Shown in pieces: positions 9,924 through 22,261 of a DNA stretch of 64,000 bases; position 1 is the first letter of the stretch; every line of letters starts with the position of its first letter. The translations under genes and the position numbers were made by a program. The notes below the pieces were generated by a model, which made no database searches, was not told the DNA's origin, and was given only the letters and a program-made list of their open reading frames with translations. The stretch spans positions 248,001 through 312,000 of the forward strand of contig JACONQ010000021.1 of NCBI GenBank assembly GCA_014281115.1. Reading direction: 5' to 3'. This stretch comes from Laburnicola sp. R22_1 (Eukaryota; Ascomycota; Dothideomycetes; Pleosporales; Didymosphaeriaceae).

Positions 9924-12136
9924 ACATATTCTATTAGTAGCCCGGACAGATCAGTCCGCCGGACAGTTTTTCTTGGCAACTTCGAGGTCCCTCATAACTC
10001 ATTATAGAACACCACCAACGTTACTTCATAGTGACTCATAATAACCTACTATAACTTACAATATACCAAGTTACTATTTAATCTACTTTTACGTCGTGCA
10101 GCCTCTTTGCGCGGCTGCTGCAGCCGCGCAAAGCTAAGGAGTCTTTCTTGACAGTACGAACTTACAACAAGACTCCCTATAATATACGATATATTATCTA
10201 CCATACTATACGTAGGCAATATATAGTATACTTATTATGATTCGCAGTGAAGCATACTATATCTTAAGTAGTACTTTATCTAATTTTCAGTCACTGAGTG
10301 CGTACTATTGCAAGATGAAGTTAACCCGTTATTTTTGGCCTTATAGTAACCTATAATAAAATCACTCTAATTTACTATTAACACTATCTGAAAATAAGCC
10401 GCTAAGGGTAACATCTAACTCCTTCTCTATCTCTTTATCTATCTGACAGGTCCTTGCGTTGTGCCCAGGCTCTTCGCACCTCCTATAGCGGCGTTGTGTT
10501 GAGGGACCTGCCTCTCCCTCACCACTACCTCGCGCCCTTTTCGACAACTTCACCCTAATAGAAGGGCTTTCTACTCCCAAATCTGCTCCCTAAGCAAAGC
10601 CTAGTGTCCCACCTTTCTAAATACGCTTTCTTTTACGCGTTTTTCGCTTTGTTAGAACCTTAATTTGCTCCTTAAGTTCCTTAATGCGGGTCTCTTAAAG
10701 TACACTATAGTAGAGCATAAGTTCAGCACCTTTTATAAGCTGTAAGTAGCTCAATTTAGCATTAGGTGAAGACCGAATAAAAGAGTCGCGTACGAGCTTT
10801 GACTGGGATCCAAACTTAAGGGTATTGCTTGGGGTCCTGGCTTGCCATGGTGTATCTAGTGGGGTACCCTGAGGTGGAGTGTGAATACGCACATCAAGGC
10901 GATCTACCACTACTAACGCATCTAAAGGAACAAGCCTAGAGGCCTTAAAGGCTTTCTTGTAGTTTTCTAGTGTAAACACATTAAAAAACGCGTTGCGAAA
11001 GGCTAGTAGGAAGCCCTCTTTGTCAATATAAAAGACGCGTCGGCGCGCCAAGTCCCGCACGCGCTGGGAGTACTTCAGCTTTAGTGGCGCGAAACAGACC
11101 ACATTAAGCGGCTGGAGGATATGAGATGAGTGCGCTGGCATACAGAGTGTTAGGATCTTCTGTTCCAGGCAATAATCCTTAAAATCCTGGGAGTGGTGGC
11201 TCTTATGGCCGTCTAGAATAAGTAACCTCTATAACCCTACTATGCGCGGCCTTGTATACGCGTTAAAGTGCTTTAACCACGCGACTTCAAGCTCGTTGTT
11301 GGTCCAGCTGGTCTTAGAGACTGGGAGCTTCTAATCGCGGGGGATACTGGTCTCCTTATACCACGCTGAGATGTGGACTCGCCCTTTGTAGATAATAAAG
11401 GGCGGGGCAGCATACCTAGTAGCGCAAATACTCTGAATTACTGTAACCCACTCGCGGTTGCCTGGCTGAACAAGCGTAGGTTGAGAATGTCTTTCTAAAC
11501 TAGTTATAACCTTTATTGAGCCAATAACTCCTATCTAGAAGCCTGTCTTATTGAAGTTATAGATGTCTTTATTCTGCACTCTATACTTGGCTTTTATGTC
11601 CTCTACTAGCTAAAACCACGCGTTTATAACCTCTAGGTCTTCCTGTTGTATCCTCTATTAGTCCTTCGCTTAATTAAAAGCCATTTTAAGCTTAGGTACG
11701 CGCTTTACAAAGCGCTAAGCCTAGTATTGTCCTATAGGGTCTCTATGCCGCGCAGCTGGTAGTTTGTTGGCCATATCTTTCACCTTACCTAGCTAGGGTG
11801 CAAATCCTCGCGAATCTAGGTTAAGGATATACTGTATGAGCGTCTGCTCTTTAGTCGCGGTGAGCTTTGCCATGCCTAATCGTGTATCTGCTTGGGCGGT
11901 GATTCCGTTAATTTGATTGCTTAGTGTAGACTTTGGGATATTATATGCTGTAGCAGCGCGTCGCAGGCTTAAAATTTGCTTATTCTGATAGGCGTGAAGG
12001 GCAAGCTTAATTCTGCCTTCTTAATTAGATGATAACGCGTCGTGTTGTTGAGACATTATGATTTATAGTGAAGTGTTGTGGTCTTGGCAAAAACTGTCCG
12101 GCGGACTGATCTGTCCGGGCTACTAATAGAATATGT
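9924..12136 (-). mobile_element. Pogo-G DNA transposon nested in Gypsy-N
   Basis: 2,213 bp with perfect 48-bp inverted ends (ACATATTCTATTAGTAGCCC..., then GGACAGATCAGTCCGCCGG) and TA on each side (9922-9923, 12137-12138). The TIR contains the internal near-palindrome CTGTCCGGCGGACTGATCTG. If the GC-rich part alone were the TIR, the 16 bp outside it would be identical inverted flanks, so the longer TIR is preferred. Confidence 0.9.
10362..12056 (-). pseudogene. Pogo-like DDE transposase pseudogene with CCHC tail (Pogo-G)
   Basis: Begins at ATG 12056 (MSQQHDALSSN, then a stop). The HTH is RRAATAYNIPKSTLSNQ. The first catalytic site reads IYNFNKTGF, with Asn for the usual Asp; the second, LLILDGHKSHHSQ, keeps Asp; the third is HILQPLNVVCF (Asn codon at 11103-11105). 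An open piece covers 11141-10695 and a second 10580-10362. The latter carries a zinc-knuckle motif YRRCEEPGHNARTCQ in which the first Cys is Tyr, one G-to-A change away. Length and order match complete fungal pogo transposases of about 560 residues. At least ten stops make it inactive. Confidence 0.87.
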
Positions 12137-12138
12137 TA

Positions 12139-14130
12139 TACGTTATTACTAAACGTGCGTAGGGTGTCTATAATAGGACTTGCTTAAGACTTAATAGCTC
12201 CCCTTTATTTATATAGCTCTAATAATAATATATAAAAGACTAGGTGTATGTTTAATTCTAGAAAGTTAACTCTATAGGCTCCTTTCCTATAGGGTACTTA
12301 ACTATATCTAGTCTAATAAACTTCTAATTAAGTTTGCGCTTAGGTTAAGTAGAGTTTAAATATTTAGTAGATATAAATACTTAATCTCTTAATTTAAGAC
12401 TAAGGTACTTTCTCTTTTTATTAGTATACTTATTCTAGTACTTATTCGCTGCTATAATTTTTATTCTATAATAAGCTTATAGTGCAATAACTCTTATTGC
12501 AATTAACGTGCCTAGTAGCAATTCTCTATTGCTAAGCGGCATTTTAAACTATTCTAGCGTATAAGAATCTACTTTATAGTATGTGTAAAAGAAGTTACTT
12601 TAGTTACTATATTTACGCTATTATTATACGCAAATTTTATAATTAGTAACTACTTTGCCTAGTTATCCTATTCTAGGTAGTAAAAACACTAAAGATACTA
12701 CTTAAGTGTCTAATTCCGCCTTTTAGTTTACCTATCTGTTTGTAGGTAATAGGCTAATAATAATACTTTTATAGTGTTAAGGTAATAATAAAAAGAGTCC
12801 TAATAGTAAGAGTTTATTATTAGACCTCTATCTAATATAATTATCTTAGGAGTGCTATATAACCTAATAATATTCTAAATCTAGGCTTTCGCTAAGTCCT
12901 TTGTATCCTAATTTGCTCTAGTAGGTATATAATAAGCTATCTTTATTAGATAGTCTCCTATTACTAGAATAGTATTATAGACTTAGCTAAGTTTTTGGCT
13001 AGGGGGTAAGTCTATAATAAAATCTAAGGTAACGTCTTTCTAAGGGCTATTTAGCATAGGTAAAGAATTTAAAAGACTATATAGTTAGTGTTAAGGTGCG
13101 ATAAATATCCTACACTTTAAATAGTCTTAATAGTAGTCCTTAACTTTATATTGTATTTTTTTATTAGAAAGGCCTTTTTAACTTTTCTAATATCTTCTTT
13201 ACCCTAAAATGTCTACCTATAGAGCTATTATAATATATCTAGAGGGCTTTTACCTTCTTTATACTTATTATAAGCACTTTAATTTTGTTTTGCTTTATTA
13301 CGCCTTCTTTTAATAACTCTTTACCTAACTATTAGGACTAAGGTTCTTCTAGAGCCTTAGTTTTATTCTTAGTTTCTAAGTTAGATTTAGCGCTACTATC
13401 TATTAATAATATTAGCTTTTTTGCAATTACTCTTTTAGGTTTGCGCCTTTTTAGCTGCCTTTATTCTTAGGGTACTGCTTACTAGGACCTTATAATTATA
13501 CTAATTAATTAAGTAGTTAGTTTATTAAAAGTATCTTTGCTTAACAATATTTCTAAAGGCTCTATATAAGTCCTATTTTCTTTCTTTACTAAGTGTTGCG
13601 CCTTAGTTATATAGTTAGGGCGTTTTAATAGTTTATCTGCTAGGTTTTCCTTTTTTAGCTAGTAAATAATAATAAAATTGTACTCTACTAGCCTCTTATA
13701 GACTCTAACCTACTAGTAGTTTAATTTTTTTATGTTTATAAACTATTATAAGTTATTATAATCTATAAAGATAGTAAATAGGATACTTAATAGGTAGTGT
13801 TACTAATATTTAATACTTCTATTAATAGCTAGCAATTCCTTATTATATATATTATATTAAAGTTATGTGCTATTTAGCTTTTATAAAAAGAAACTAATAG
13901 GTCGCTATTATAGGGTTCTATTAGATTTAGGCATATTCTAGCTTAATATGCTAGATATTACGCTACCTAAGGCATTTACCTTAAGTTTTATCTTTTTATT
14001 AGACTTAAAGTGCACTAATATAGGCACTTTTATAAATATAGTCTTTAACTTTTTAAAAGCTACTTTTGCTTACGCATTTAAGTGTAAGGGATAGCTTTTC
14101 TCCCTTTTTAAGCTTATCTACTCTAGGCAG
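12139..14130 (-). pseudogene. Gypsy-N RNase H/integrase remnant
   Basis: RIP-damaged coding sequence on the minus strand. Around 13020-12850 the integrase core is legible: VTLDFIIDLPPS, YNTILVIGDYLIKMAYYIPT, then IIRLYSTPKIIISDRG with the second catalytic Asp. Upstream (13250-13060) lies the zinc-binding (HHCC) region. Stops occur at CAA/CAG/TGG-type positions. The piece ends at GGCAG (14126-14130), the target duplicated by Gypsy-H. Confidence 0.7.
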
Positions 14131-14407
14131 TGTAAGGGCGGTACACGGCCTTACAGGGCAAACCTCTCGGGGACAGCTAGTATGGTTGAAAGAGATAACT
14201 GAATTGAGACTATACTAAGATGGGGGATAAGGAAGGGAACTGGGGGCCCTTACTTATATAGTGGGCGGCGTAGGGCACAGGCCCACACGAACCACGCGCT
14301 AACACTAACTAGGAAAGGCGCCTTCTATAAGGTAAAAGGCGCTATTAGGGTGTGAAAGGAAAGGTAATAGTGAATGACTAGCAGGGAGGCAGCCACGAAC
14401 CGTTACA
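14131..14407 (-). repeat. 3' LTR of Gypsy-H
   Basis: 277 bp. On the minus strand a TATATAAG box (14260-14253) sits about 31 nt upstream of ATCTTAGTATA (14221-14211), the likely transcription start. This LTR is less mutated than the 5' LTR. Confidence 0.93.
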
Positions 14408-14422
14408 TAACCCCCTTTTAAG
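14408..14422 (-). promoter_or_regulatory. Polypurine tract of Gypsy-H
   Basis: On the minus strand TTAAAAGGGGGTTA directly precedes the 3' LTR. It is the purine run expected to prime plus-strand DNA synthesis; Gypsy-I has the same tract at 56068-56081. Confidence 0.8.
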
Positions 14423-15068
14423 GCCTGAAAATAGGAAGGAAAGTACGTGAAAATAGTGTGTTTTGGCAGATTTTCAACGTAACTAGCACTATTTTAGGGC
14501 CGAAGAGGGCTAGAGTAGGGGCAACGGGCCCCTACGGTTCCAGCGGTGGCCTCGGTTTTCAATTTGGGTGCCATTTGGTGGAGATATTAAGGAAAGTTGT
14601 TAGGGGTGAATTAGTGGATTAGTGGAAAAAACGCGGTAGAAACCACATCTTAGCGTTTGGCGTTTCGCTAATAGAGCGCATCCTCAGCTCTAACACTATA
14701 CAAAAACGCGGTTAGCCAAAAAATTTCCAGTTAGTTCGTTGCGCGCCGGCGCAATTGTGTTGCATAAGGTTCCCTAGTACTATAGGAGAGCGTTTTAAAA
14801 AACGTGTTGACCCGACTATGCGGTTTTCAATTAGGGCAGGGCGGCTTCTAAAGCCACAGGGGCTGCCGGCGGTAGTAGGGACGTCCGGGGTGAGGGTACC
14901 AAAAAGCGATAGGTATCCGGTTACGCGCGCGAGCCTAAGGGCGTGCAGGTGTCAAAAGCGACAGGCACCTAGCTAAGCACGCCTAATACAGCGCTTCAAC
15001 CCTGTCTTCGCAGGCACATTGTCTTTGGGGATAGGCTCCAGAAAGGTGTCTTAGAGGGCGGCGTCCAG
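14423..15068 (-). other. 3' untranslated region of Gypsy-H
   Basis: Non-coding GC-normal DNA between the chromodomain stop and the polypurine tract. It includes a roughly duplicated motif (minus-strand CACCTGTCGCTTTTGACAC and TACCTATCGCTTTTTGGTAC, around 14970-14900). The frame at 14755-14976 is spurious. Parts of this region are conserved in Gypsy-I around 55590-55700. Confidence 0.6.
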
Positions 15069-16300
15069 CTAAATAGGCAACTGTTTTAGTGGACTAGCTC
15101 GCTTAGGGTACTCTTGATAGTAAGCTTTGATCAGCAGGGGAGAGTTGACGAAGTTGTTGGTAGGGTAGTAGGTTGGGTTGGGGTCATGCCCTTCCCACGC
15201 TGCCCAGTACTTTAGTGTTCCGCGGTCTACTTTGCTGTCAAGGATGCGAGAAACTGGCCACTTAGGGACTCTGTCCACCTTAATAGGTGGTTCTAGAGGT
15301 TGCAATTAACCTAGTAAGGGATTATTTAGATCCCTTTGAAGCCTGTCAGCGTGGAACACTGGGTGAACTCTTATGTATTGTGGGAGTTTGAGTACAAATA
15401 AGTGGCCTTTCTTGCCTACAATTGGGTATGGTCCTTTTATTTAATAATCTAGCTTGACTAATAGGCGTTCAGTAATGAATCCCTTTGGGGTGACAAAGAC
15501 CTGGTCCCTAACGTCGAAATCAATGGCTCGTCTGTGTTTGTTAGCCTGCTCTAATTGCATTTCCTGGGCAGTAGACATGTTGGCGCGGGCGGTGTCACGG
15601 ACGAATTCGCAGGCTTTGGCACGGGCCTTGACCTACGCCTTAGCCTTTTCTAAAGTGACGTCGTCCAGAGATTCGGTGACTGGTCGGGTACGCTCGCGCC
15701 AGTCCCAGTGAAAGTACGGCTGATGCCCGAACTCAATCTTGAAAGGCGAAACTCCAGTGCTGTTGTAGGGCAGTATCGCTTGGGCCCAGTCCATGCTGGG
15801 CAGCAAATCTGACTAGTTGTCTTAATGAAAGTTAATAAACGGACGCAGACGCTAGTTGAGGTACTAATTCATAATCTTAGTTTGGCCATTAGTTTGCGGA
15901 TGCCGCGCTGTAAAGAGAAGTTGCTTAATACCTATAAGCTTGCACAAAGCAGCCAGGAAAGCGAAAATAAACTAGGGGCCGCAGTTGAATACAATTAATC
16001 AAGGGGGCCAAAGACTCTAAATATGTACTGATAGTAGAGATCGGCGACTTGTTTAGCTGTGACCGTCTTGCAGCAGGGCATAGAAAAGGCACGCTTGGAT
16101 AGGCGGCAACAAGATACCATCGCGTTGTCGTACCCTTTCTTATCCTTAGGGAATGATTTGAAATCGATCGAGACATCTTGCCAGACATTTTCGGGGATAG
16201 GAAGCGGGTGTAACAAGCCTGGCTTTTTGTCCAGCGGGGGCTTGCTCCACTAGCAGTCTTTGCAGTTAGAGATGTACCTATTAACGTTAGCGTTCATGCC
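15069..16300 (-). pseudogene. Gypsy-H integrase core and chromodomain
   Basis: Minus-strand frame with a few stops. The core starts LPIPENVWQDVSIDFKSFP (first Asp, around 16160) and passes YDNAMV..RLSKRAFSMPCC. The second catalytic site reads IVFNCGP (Asn for Asp, about 15990) and the third TNGQTKIMN (Lys for Glu), so the DDE triad is broken. It then runs ILPYNSTGVSPFKIEFGHQP to the open C-terminal piece (15305-15069), a chromodomain: VSRILDSKVDRGTLKYWAAW, EGHDPNPTYYPTNNFVNS, PLLIKAYYQEYP. The domain is nearly complete and would target integration to H3-methylated chromatin. Confidence 0.87.
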
Positions 16301-18450
16301 CTTCTAGTGATACAACTGGCGTAAAAGCCAGAGAGTTTTTGTGGACCTAGATGGGCAGTAACCTGACAAGCATGCATCGTTTAAATCAGATGCGTCTGGA
16401 GAAACTCTACAGAGGGAACTACTAGGCGGTCTTTGTAGAGAAGCAACCCTAAAGGGGTAAGGGCGAAACCTAGTGATCCAGAACGGGCAGCTTCTCAGAG
16501 CGATTCGAGCACCTCGTGTGTTCGATTGGCATGCAGCAGGCGATCAATAAGCATGTGAGAATGGGCTCCTTCAGGGCTTATATTGACTTTTCCTTCCTCC
16601 TGCTCTGCAATCGTGACAGCCCCAAGGGCTGCTTTGGCGGTATCTAGTGGTTGCAGGAGAAAAAACCAGGTGCAAGCCTCTCAATCCTTCTCCTTCTGCG
16701 ACTTCAGCTCGTCATATTTCCTAGATAGCGCATTAGCTACAACATTTGCGGTGCCTGGTTGGTACGTGATTCGACAATGGTATTCGGACAGCTTCTTAGA
16801 CTAATGGGCTTGCTATAGAGAGAGCTCGCGTTTGGTGCTAAAGTACTCAAGGGCCTAATAATTAGTAATAATATCAAAGGGCTTAGTGGTTTGGAGGCTA
16901 ATTAGTTGCGCTCTCTATTTCAAAAGGCCCTGTATAACTGCTAACATTTCCTTGTTATAAATGTTGTAATTTAACTTAGCGGGCTTTAATGATTTGGAGT
17001 ACTATGCGACCGGGCGCTAGGTACTGTCAGATTGCAGTTGACTGAGAGAGCCCGCATTAACGCCGTTACTGGAGTTGGTTTCTATGCGGGTGATCCGAAA
17101 TAGGGAGTACTATAAGACTAGGACGTCGCTGGCTATAAGTTGCTTAGCGGCTTTGAAGGCGGCACGTTCCTAGTCTCTAAAGGTGTGGAAGGCACCATTT
17201 TTCAGCAGCTTAATTAGGGGGCGAACGACCCGCCTATAGTAAGGAAGGAAGGAGCGGTAGTAGTTGCAGAAGCCTAAAAAGCTCTGTAATGCCTTGAGTG
17301 TTGTGGGCTCTTTCTATTCCCGAACTGCGGCGGTCTTTGTGGGGTCCTTACAGATTCCTTTAGTGCTAATAATGTATCCTAAGAACTTAGTTTCTGTTAC
17401 AGCGAATTCGCATTTCTTGAGATTAGCTTGGAGATTAGCGTCCCTTAAGCGGAGTAGGACCTTGCGAACATGTTCTTCGTGTTCTAGAGGATCCTTAGAA
17501 AAGATAAGGATGTTGTTGATGTATGTAGTACAGAAGTTGTCTAGATAATCGCCTAAAACGCTATTAATAAACTGTTGAAAGGTGGCAGGACTATTATAGA
17601 GACCAAAGGGTAAGACCCTATACTTGTAGTTTCTATACTAGGTTCGAAAAGTAGTTAGCGCTTTAGTCTCTAGGGTGAGCTAGATTTAGTAGAATGCTTA
17701 GCGAATGTCGAGCTTAGTGAAAAGTCTTGCTCTAGAGAGGCGCATAAGTGTCTCCTTGATAAGTGGGATTGCTATAATATCCTTTTTGGTAATGGCATTG
17801 AGCTGGCGGTAATTAACGCAAAAGCGCCAACCTCCACTTGGCTTTTTGGCAAACAACACTGGCGAAGCGAAGCTGGCGTCGCTGGGGACGATAAACCCGC
17901 GCTTAATGTGGTTGTTAATGTAGGCTTTAAGGAGTTTAAGGTGCTTTAAGGACATGCTGTACAAAGGCGAGGTGGTAAGTGTAGATGGGTCTTTAGTAAG
18001 GTCGACATGGTGATCAACGCCCTTTTGGTAAGGCGGGAGGGCGTTGGAATCTGATTTTGAAAAATGGGCGGGCTCCGCTCTGGCATATCCTGGCCAGGGG
18101 AGCGCTTGTTCCATTTCGGCGAGTAGGTTGGCTTAGGACTTATTTTCTAGGCCGTGCATCTCGCTCTCGCGGTCCTCAATAAGTTTGGCCAGCTTGTAGG
18201 GGCTGGTATAACCCATGATCACGTCGGACTTGTGGCCGCTGTTTAAAGCGAAGGCTGCGGCAGTCACTATATTAACATCAAAGCCAGCAGCGTATAATTG
18301 TTCCCGCGTTGGCGCCTAAATAAGTTCTGGGAGGTTGGCTAGATCCTATAGGGCTGGTGGGTCTGCCGAACGCAATTCATTGTTTATCTTCCGCAAGTTC
18401 TCCTTCTGTGTTAGTAATTTAGTGGGGCGGAAGGGAGCTATCCTAGGTTG
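16301..18450 (-). pseudogene. Gypsy-H reverse transcriptase and RNase H
   Basis: The open segment 18114-17698 covers RT motifs: IKRGFIVPSDASFASPVLF, AKKPSGGWRFCVNYRQLNAI, RLFTKLDIR. After a stop it continues YRNYKYRVLPFGLYNSPATF, then the active site TTYINNILIFSKDP, where the YxDD pair is Asn-Asn (codons 17517-17512). Thumb and RNase H follow (KCEFAVTETKFLGYIIS, then [13 protein letters not shown]). Both Asp codons changed by G-to-A on the coding strand, so the enzyme would be dead even without stops. The stretch 16300-16560 holds the integrase HHCC zinc region. Confidence 0.87.
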
Positions 18451-19500
18451 TTCTGGCTAGGGTAGTTCCAATTAAATAGTTAATTCCTGCAAGAGCTGTC
18501 TGATCCTTGGATCAGCTTCTCTGGTAGGATCACAGTCTCTAGGTCTAGGGCTAGGGGTGATACCCAGATCCTGCCGCACAATTCCTGGGGGCTGGTCTTG
18601 CTGGTGGCTTCCTTGGATGGCGGGGACGGGGTGACCGACAGGCGACTTGTTGTTGGATGGCTCTTTGTCCGAGGAAGACAGCTCTACGGCCTCTACGCTA
18701 CTATCTCTGTTGAAGTCGTCCTCACAGCTCAGTTTCTAGTAAGCCTTTGAGTACGTTCTGATGACCGAGATAGTGGGGTTGGGAAGCTGGACAGAGATTT
18801 CCTTAGAGACGCTCTGGTTGGCTTTCAATAAGCGAGTCTTTTGGCGGGTGTGGTCCTGTTTTTGAGTAGGCTGTCCTGTCGAGTGGCGTCGTCCTGGTGG
18901 GAAGGGTCGGGTGGGGGAAGTCCGCGGTAGGACGAGGTTGCCGGCAAAGGTTAGATTCTTGTCATCTTTCTAACGAAGGCGGCGGTCCTGAGCGTTAACT
19001 AGGCAATTAGCTTGCTTAAAAAATTTCCTACTAATAATAAGATTGTGGTCCCCTATGTTACAGAAAACAAACTATGTAGTGAAGCTGCGTCCGTTAATGT
19101 TGAGCTGGGCTGTGAAACAGGTGTCCACTTTCGCGCTTCTCTTCCCTGCGAAGTTCTTGAGGGGGATCGGTGTCTTCAGGCGGAGGAGTTTGGCTTTGAG
19201 CTGTTTTCGTACCGCCTTCATATATACCTTAAAGCGACAAGGTTATAAGCGCTAGCACTGGTGTCTATCAAGGCTCGCAACCTGAGAGCCAATCCTTGGA
19301 ATACGATTTGCACCGGCAGGACCAGTTGGGAGCCTCCGAATAGCTTGGGGACCCTCACTGTTTTGCCGCCTGCGGGCGACGATTTTGGCTTGGCATCTGC
19401 GTTTCGTGATTGGAACTGCGGTTTGTCCAGGTTGATTGGTTTGGTGGCCCCTATGTAAGCTACTAGATTGGGGTGGTCTAGTAGCGCGCATTTAAAGCCT
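18451..19500 (-). pseudogene. Gypsy-H protease and linker
   Basis: A minus-strand frame runs open from about 19490 to 19215 and contains the aspartic protease active site ALIDTSASAYNLVALRYI near 19260-19210 (DTSA where DTGA is usual; Gypsy-I has the same). A Ser/Pro-rich linker with stops follows (18950-18450), containing FPPGRRHSTGQPTQ and LPNPTISVIRTYSKAY. The frames at 19252-19491 (minus) and 19012-19458 (plus) are off-frame shadows. Confidence 0.75.
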
Positions 19501-21000
19501 CGTTATCTAACGAATCGCCTGCCTCCAAATTAGAGTAGTAGGTGATACTAAGTTCGTCCAAATCCAGATCGTCCGCTATGTCCACATTCGCTTGTGTGGC
19601 TGTCTTCTTAGTGCGGGGGCAGCGGCGCAGTGTTTGTTTCCTACTTTGCCACACTTAAAATAGGCGTGGTTCTGGACACACTACGCCCTGGTCTAATTGT
19701 GGAGGGTGGAGAAGGGAACAGTGGGTCAATTGTTGGTAGCAGGTCCGGAGCGGGGTGCTGATTTGGCAGGGGCCGCGTACGAGGGCTGTGATCCAGAGAG
19801 TGATACCTGGAAAGGAGTCCTCGTGTGCGCCTGGAAAGGGGTTATCGCGTTGTTGTCTTGAAGAGTGCGGCTGGCTGTGGTTATTTGGCGTTTAATTGCT
19901 AGGTAGTTAACGTTAGGGTCTTCTATCTCTCGCCAGAGCATCAACTTAAGACTCCTAGTTAATTTAAGTTATAATTTGTCCTTTTAGGTCTTTGCGTCTA
20001 GTCTACCTTTCCTAGCTAGGCTCTTAAAAGCCTACAGAAACGTCTGGGCGTCTATTCTATTAGAGAGGAAGAGCTTGTGAAACTTCTCGCGTGCCTGTTA
20101 GGAAGCAAAGGGATCGCAGTAAGTCTCTTCTAGAAATTTAAAGAGTGCTTTGGGTCCACAATCTTCTTAGAGGGCCTAATTTATCCGACGCCAATTTCGC
20201 GCTGCCTCTCAAGGCGCGCCTCCAAGGCGGCTAAGGATGGCTTCTGCGAGGTTATCTTGATCTTCCTTGTTATTGTCGCCTTAGTAATAGTCCGCGTTTA
20301 CGCAAATCTTATTGCGCATATCCTCTAGCCAATCTTTAATACTAGGGCTAGGTTGACCTTTTCTGTAGTACTTGTTAACGTTGGGTAGCTTCGCGGAGCG
20401 TCCTGGCTTAGACACACTAGATAGGGCGGCCAAAGCGTGTCTGCCCTAGGGCACGTCGATCCAGGCGCCGTTGGCGAGCTTAGTTTGTACGTGTCCTGGG
20501 ACTAGGGAGTAGCGAAGGGTGTTGTCCTATTGCGGAGTGGGCACCGCAAGCTGGGGCGGATGTTGTGGTGCACGTTGGGGCGCGGTGGGGCGGGATGAGC
20601 TCCGCTTGGCCGCCTAAGGGCGGCGTGAACTATGTGGTAGATTGGGCGTTCCTGGGCTAGGGGTTTTAAGAGGACTTAAGTGCGGTGCTGCGGATCATAA
20701 CTATCTTTGACAGAGGGAAGAACTTTCTTAGGGCTGAATAAGCCTTATCCAATAGCTGCGTGATTGGCAACATTAGGCTAGGAGTGGGAATCTTCTAAGA
20801 CTGCGTACCCTATAGTGTGAGGTGTTGTTGCCTTAAGTATAGTAAAAGCTTGTTCAAACATGTCAGCGCGCTCGCATAAAGCCCGAACAAGGACCTCCTA
20901 TTTGGGGTCTTCTTTGGACTTTGTAACAGCCCTAGTCACCAAATCTAGTGCTGTCTCTAAAAACAGGCCTTAAGAAAAGCGATATCGAGCCCAAAGCTGA
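19501..21000 (-). pseudogene. Gypsy-H gag with CCHC zinc knuckle
   Basis: The nucleocapsid motif is readable at about 19690-19630: HAYFKCGKVGNKHCRCPRTK, a damaged CX2CX4HX4C knuckle with Phe for the first Cys and Asn for His. The upstream open piece 19944-19726 (WREIEDPNVNYLAIKRQITT, then TLQDNNAITPFQAHTRTPFQ) is typical of the region just before the knuckle in gypsy gag. Earlier gag (20000-21000) has many stops and its start was not located. Gag would form the virus-like particle. Confidence 0.7.
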
Positions 21001-21820
21001 CAGGTGGCAAGTAACTATCTCATTTCCAAGCTGTGCTAAATCAATTAGTCTGGCTCGAATTGTCCCGTAAACGCGTTGTACTTGCCAGCAGCTTTAAGTT
21101 TAGCTTCGCCTTAGTGCGTAAGCCACTTAAGGTCTGCTATCGAAAATTTGTTGCTTAGCTAGTCCGCTTTAAGTGTAGCAATACAGTGATCGTACTGTGT
21201 GTTGTAAAGGATTCCTTTAGGGTAGACCTTTTTAGTAGTTTAATAATACTCTTTTTCTTTATTAGGCTAGGGGCAGAGCGACCAGTTGCCTAGGAGCAGC
21301 TATTAGCTGCTTTCCGCGCTGGACAGATAACAGCTCGCTAGTGGGGTTAAGTGGGGAATCTTCTTAAGGCGAGTGTTATGTAGACTATTGTTGGCGGGGT
21401 GCAGGCAAACGTCCACCTCTATATCGTCGATCCCGGAACTGTCCAGGGGTAGAGAGGACGCTAGGAACGTTCCAGGAGTCTCCTGAATCAAAGGGCGGCG
21501 GCTTGCTATAGTGCGGGCAGTAGTAGAGTGGAGCGAAGTGGGGGTTGCGGAGAGGGTGTAGCGGATAGACCTAGGGTGGCAGGTCTTATGCAGCGTGCGA
21601 GCTGGCGCACGGTCCAAGCCAAGAAAAGATTTGGTGAAAGATGAAGTGTGAGATAGAATGCGTGAAACTTCGACCTCCGTGTCACCTCTGTGGCCTGGCT
21701 CCGTGCCTTGTGCCCTTGCCGTAATAGCGCCAAAAGAAGGTTATTAGGCGAGTTGGCTCTGCAGGGTGTGGCGCAGTAGTTGTTGTTTGGTGATTGTTGT
21801 TTGTTTGTTTAGGAACTCCC
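21001..21820 (-). other. Gypsy-H leader or early gag, no clear domain
   Basis: GC-normal sequence between recognisable gag and the tandem-repeat leader. Minus frames 21303-21617 and 21506-21733 are Ser/Thr/Pro-rich; they overlap each other in different frames and match no family I know. Either could be the gag N-terminus or chance. Confidence 0.4.
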
Positions 21821-21858
21821 TACCTAACTAGGTGAGCAACCTCTCTAAGTAGGCCTTA

Positions 21859-22195
21859 GCGCAGTATAACAATACTGCCTGGCACCAAAGTGACTAACAA
21901 CTTCTGGCCTAACCTAGTAAGCGATGGCCTAACCCACCTCAGCGCAGTATAGCAATACTGCCTGGCACCAAAGTAACTAATAAACTTCTAGCCTAACCTA
22001 GTAAGCGATAGCCTAACCTACCTTAGCGCAGTGTAGTAATACTGCCTAGCACCAAAGTGACTAATAAACTTCTGGCCTAACCTAGTAAGCAATGGCCTAA
22101 CCCACCTCAGCGCAGTGTAACAATACTGCCTAGCACCGAAGTAACTAACACGCTTCTAGCCTAACCTAGTAAGCTAAAACTTCTACTAATTCGAC
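21859..22195 (-). repeat. Four tandem 83-84-bp repeats in the Gypsy-H leader
   Basis: Units start at GCGCAGT at 21859, 21942, 22026 and 22110. Each contains the hairpin CAGTATAGCAATACTG (or a variant) and the phrase GGCCTAACCTAGTAAGC. They lie in the 5' leader between PBS and gag, where packaging or translation signals reside in retroelements. Differences between units are mainly transitions. Confidence 0.88.
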
Positions 22196-22261
22196 CGCCT
22201 GCGGGCAGCGTCTTAAGGGAGGAGTAGATATTATGTCGCCGTCTACAGCTAAAGAAATTTA

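Noticed and set aside
19012..19458. Plus-strand frames in Gypsy-H (also 15454-15711, 16583-16804, 17264-17548)
   Set aside because: All are antisense to readable minus-strand gag-pol.
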